Positions 5,583 to 6,303 of a stretch of 6,303 nucleotides of DNA are shown here, one piece after another. The notes below the pieces were generated by a model that was not told the DNA's origin, made no database searches, and saw nothing but the letters and a program-made list of their open reading frames with translations. The stretch spans positions 1-6,303 of the forward strand of contig CABSBK010000070.1 in assembly GCA_902475865.1 (NCBI GenBank), in the 5' to 3' direction. Numbering within the stretch: position 1 is the stretch's first letter; the number at the start of each line of letters is the position of its first letter. The stretch comes from an uncultured Collinsella sp. (GTDB lineage Bacteria; Actinomycetota; Coriobacteriia; Coriobacteriales; Coriobacteriaceae). The translations under genes were made by a program, and so were the position numbers.

Positions 5583-6303
5583 TTAAGCGCCGGCGATGAG
5601 GAGATTTGGGCGGGCGTCGTCGACGATCTCGGCGATTGAGGTGGCGACGGCCTCGTCGGGATCACGGTCCATCACGATGGTGTCAACGTCGGCAAGCTCG
5701 GCAAAACGGTACATGCCGCGTCCGTTGACCTTACTGGCGTCCATGAGGGCGACGCTTTGACGGGCGGCACCGACCATAGCCGTTTTGGTCTCGGCCATCT
5801 GGGGAAAGTCGGTCGTAAAGCCGCAGCTGGGGACAAAGGCGCCGGGGCACATGACGGCCAGATCGGCATGGACCATTTGGAGCGCCTGCATAGTGAGCGG
5901 CCCGTACAAATAACGATGGCCTTTGCGCAGCGCCCCGCCCAGCATGACGACATCGACCGAGGGCATGCTCTCGTCGATGTAATCGGCAATGGTAATGTCT
6001 GCCGTGATGACGGTGATGCCGTTGCGCTGGTCGAGGAGCCGGACAAACTCGAGCGCGGTGGTACCCGAGTCGACGAGCAGCGTGTCGCCGTCGTTGACGA
6101 GCTCGATGGCGCTTTGTGCGATGGCCTGCTTGGCGGCGACGTTGACGTTGATGCGGCGATCCTGCGTGGAAACGGTCAGGCGTTTGTGGAGCGATACGGC
6201 ACCACCATGTGTGCGGCGCAGCTTGCCTGCTTCGGCGAGGGCGTCCAAGTCGGCGCGGGCCGTGACGGAGGACACGCCAAAGGTCTGGGCGATTTCTGCT
6301 ACC
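5583..6303 (-). CDS. DeoR/GlpR-family transcriptional regulator (5' end beyond window)
   Basis: This is a sugar-metabolism repressor of the DeoR family: an N-terminal winged helix-turn-helix plus a C-terminal sensor domain that usually binds a phosphorylated sugar. The frame is open to the right edge, giving 239 visible complete codons. By comparison with the usual about 250-260 residues, roughly 20 N-terminal residues are missing. Numbering from the first visible codon, the helix-turn-helix is VAEIAQTFGVSSVTARADLDAL (1-22), with the family wing motif LRRTHGGAV at 28-36. The sensor domain shows DGDTLLVDSGTTALEF (71-86), LGGALRKGHR (121-130), and ALMDASKV (185-192), where K191 is the expected conserved lysine. 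The VTARADL recognition segment differs from the more common VTIRRDL. The internal GTG at 6275 is not the start, because it would remove half of the helix-turn-helix. Its target genes are not visible, and it is convergent with the flavodiiron gene. Confidence 0.93.
   Translation of the reverse strand, partial: VAEIAQTFGVSSVTARADLDALAEAGKLRRTHGGAVSLHKRLTVSTQDRRINVNVAAKQAIAQSAIELVNDGDTLLVDSGTTALEFVRLLDQRNGITVITADITIADYIDESMPSVDVVMLGGALRKGHRYLYGPLTMQALQMVHADLAVMCPGAFVPSCGFTTDFPQMAETKTAMVGAARQSVALMDASKVNGRGMYRFAELADVDTIVMDRDPDEAVATSIAEIVDDARPNLLIAGA

Noticed and set aside
4337..5665. Minus-strand open frame of 442 codons.
   Set aside because: It is antisense to the flavodiiron gene, crosses the terminator and overlaps the end of the DeoR-type gene; its translation has no recognisable features.
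1..6303. A novel defence, mobile or multi-gene system.
   Set aside because: All the protein-coding space is explained by GalT, GalK, a LacI-type repressor, a flavodiiron protein and a DeoR-type regulator. No transposase, integrase, nuclease, toxin pair, direct-repeat array or RNA gene is visible.

Overview
This window looks like one end of an assembled contig from a high-GC, anaerobic, gut-type actinobacterium. A member of the Coriobacteriia, such as Collinsella, is my best guess. The guess rests on the GC-rich codon usage, a low-GC-Gram-positive-style (class II) GalT beside GalK, and an oxygen/NO-detoxifying flavodiiron protein. It is an inference from protein character, not a database match. 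The first 46 bases are not genomic: they are the Illumina universal (P5-side) adapter, left on the contig end.

Layout. Bases 47-2859 hold a minus-strand galactose operon, galK then galT. The two genes overlap by one base (TAATG), and galT is cut at its C-terminal end by the adapter. Bases 2860-3196 are a 337-base divergent intergenic region with four copies of a GTACGTTAAC-type element, the likely operators. Bases 3197-4228 (plus) encode a LacI-family repressor, probably the local regulator of galKT and of itself. After a 129-base gap with a good extended -10 promoter and a 7-bp dyad, 4358-5518 (plus) encodes a class A flavodiiron protein. A strong stem-loop terminator (5541-5580) ends that gene. 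From 5583 to the window edge, a DeoR-family regulator on the minus strand is missing its first roughly 20 residues.

How the genes work together. GalK phosphorylates galactose and GalT exchanges galactose-1-phosphate with UDP-glucose, two successive Leloir steps. The epimerase (GalE), mutarotase and transporter are not in view. The divergent LacI-type protein and the repeated operator-like sites form a self-contained local switch. The flavodiiron protein has its own promoter and terminator and appears functionally separate. The DeoR regulator probably controls genes beyond the right edge.

I found no evidence of a mobile element, CRISPR array, RNA gene or clearly novel multi-gene system. The points most worth attention are the adapter-truncated galT, the operator array, the dyad over the flavodiiron promoter, and the possibly repetitive terminator hairpin.
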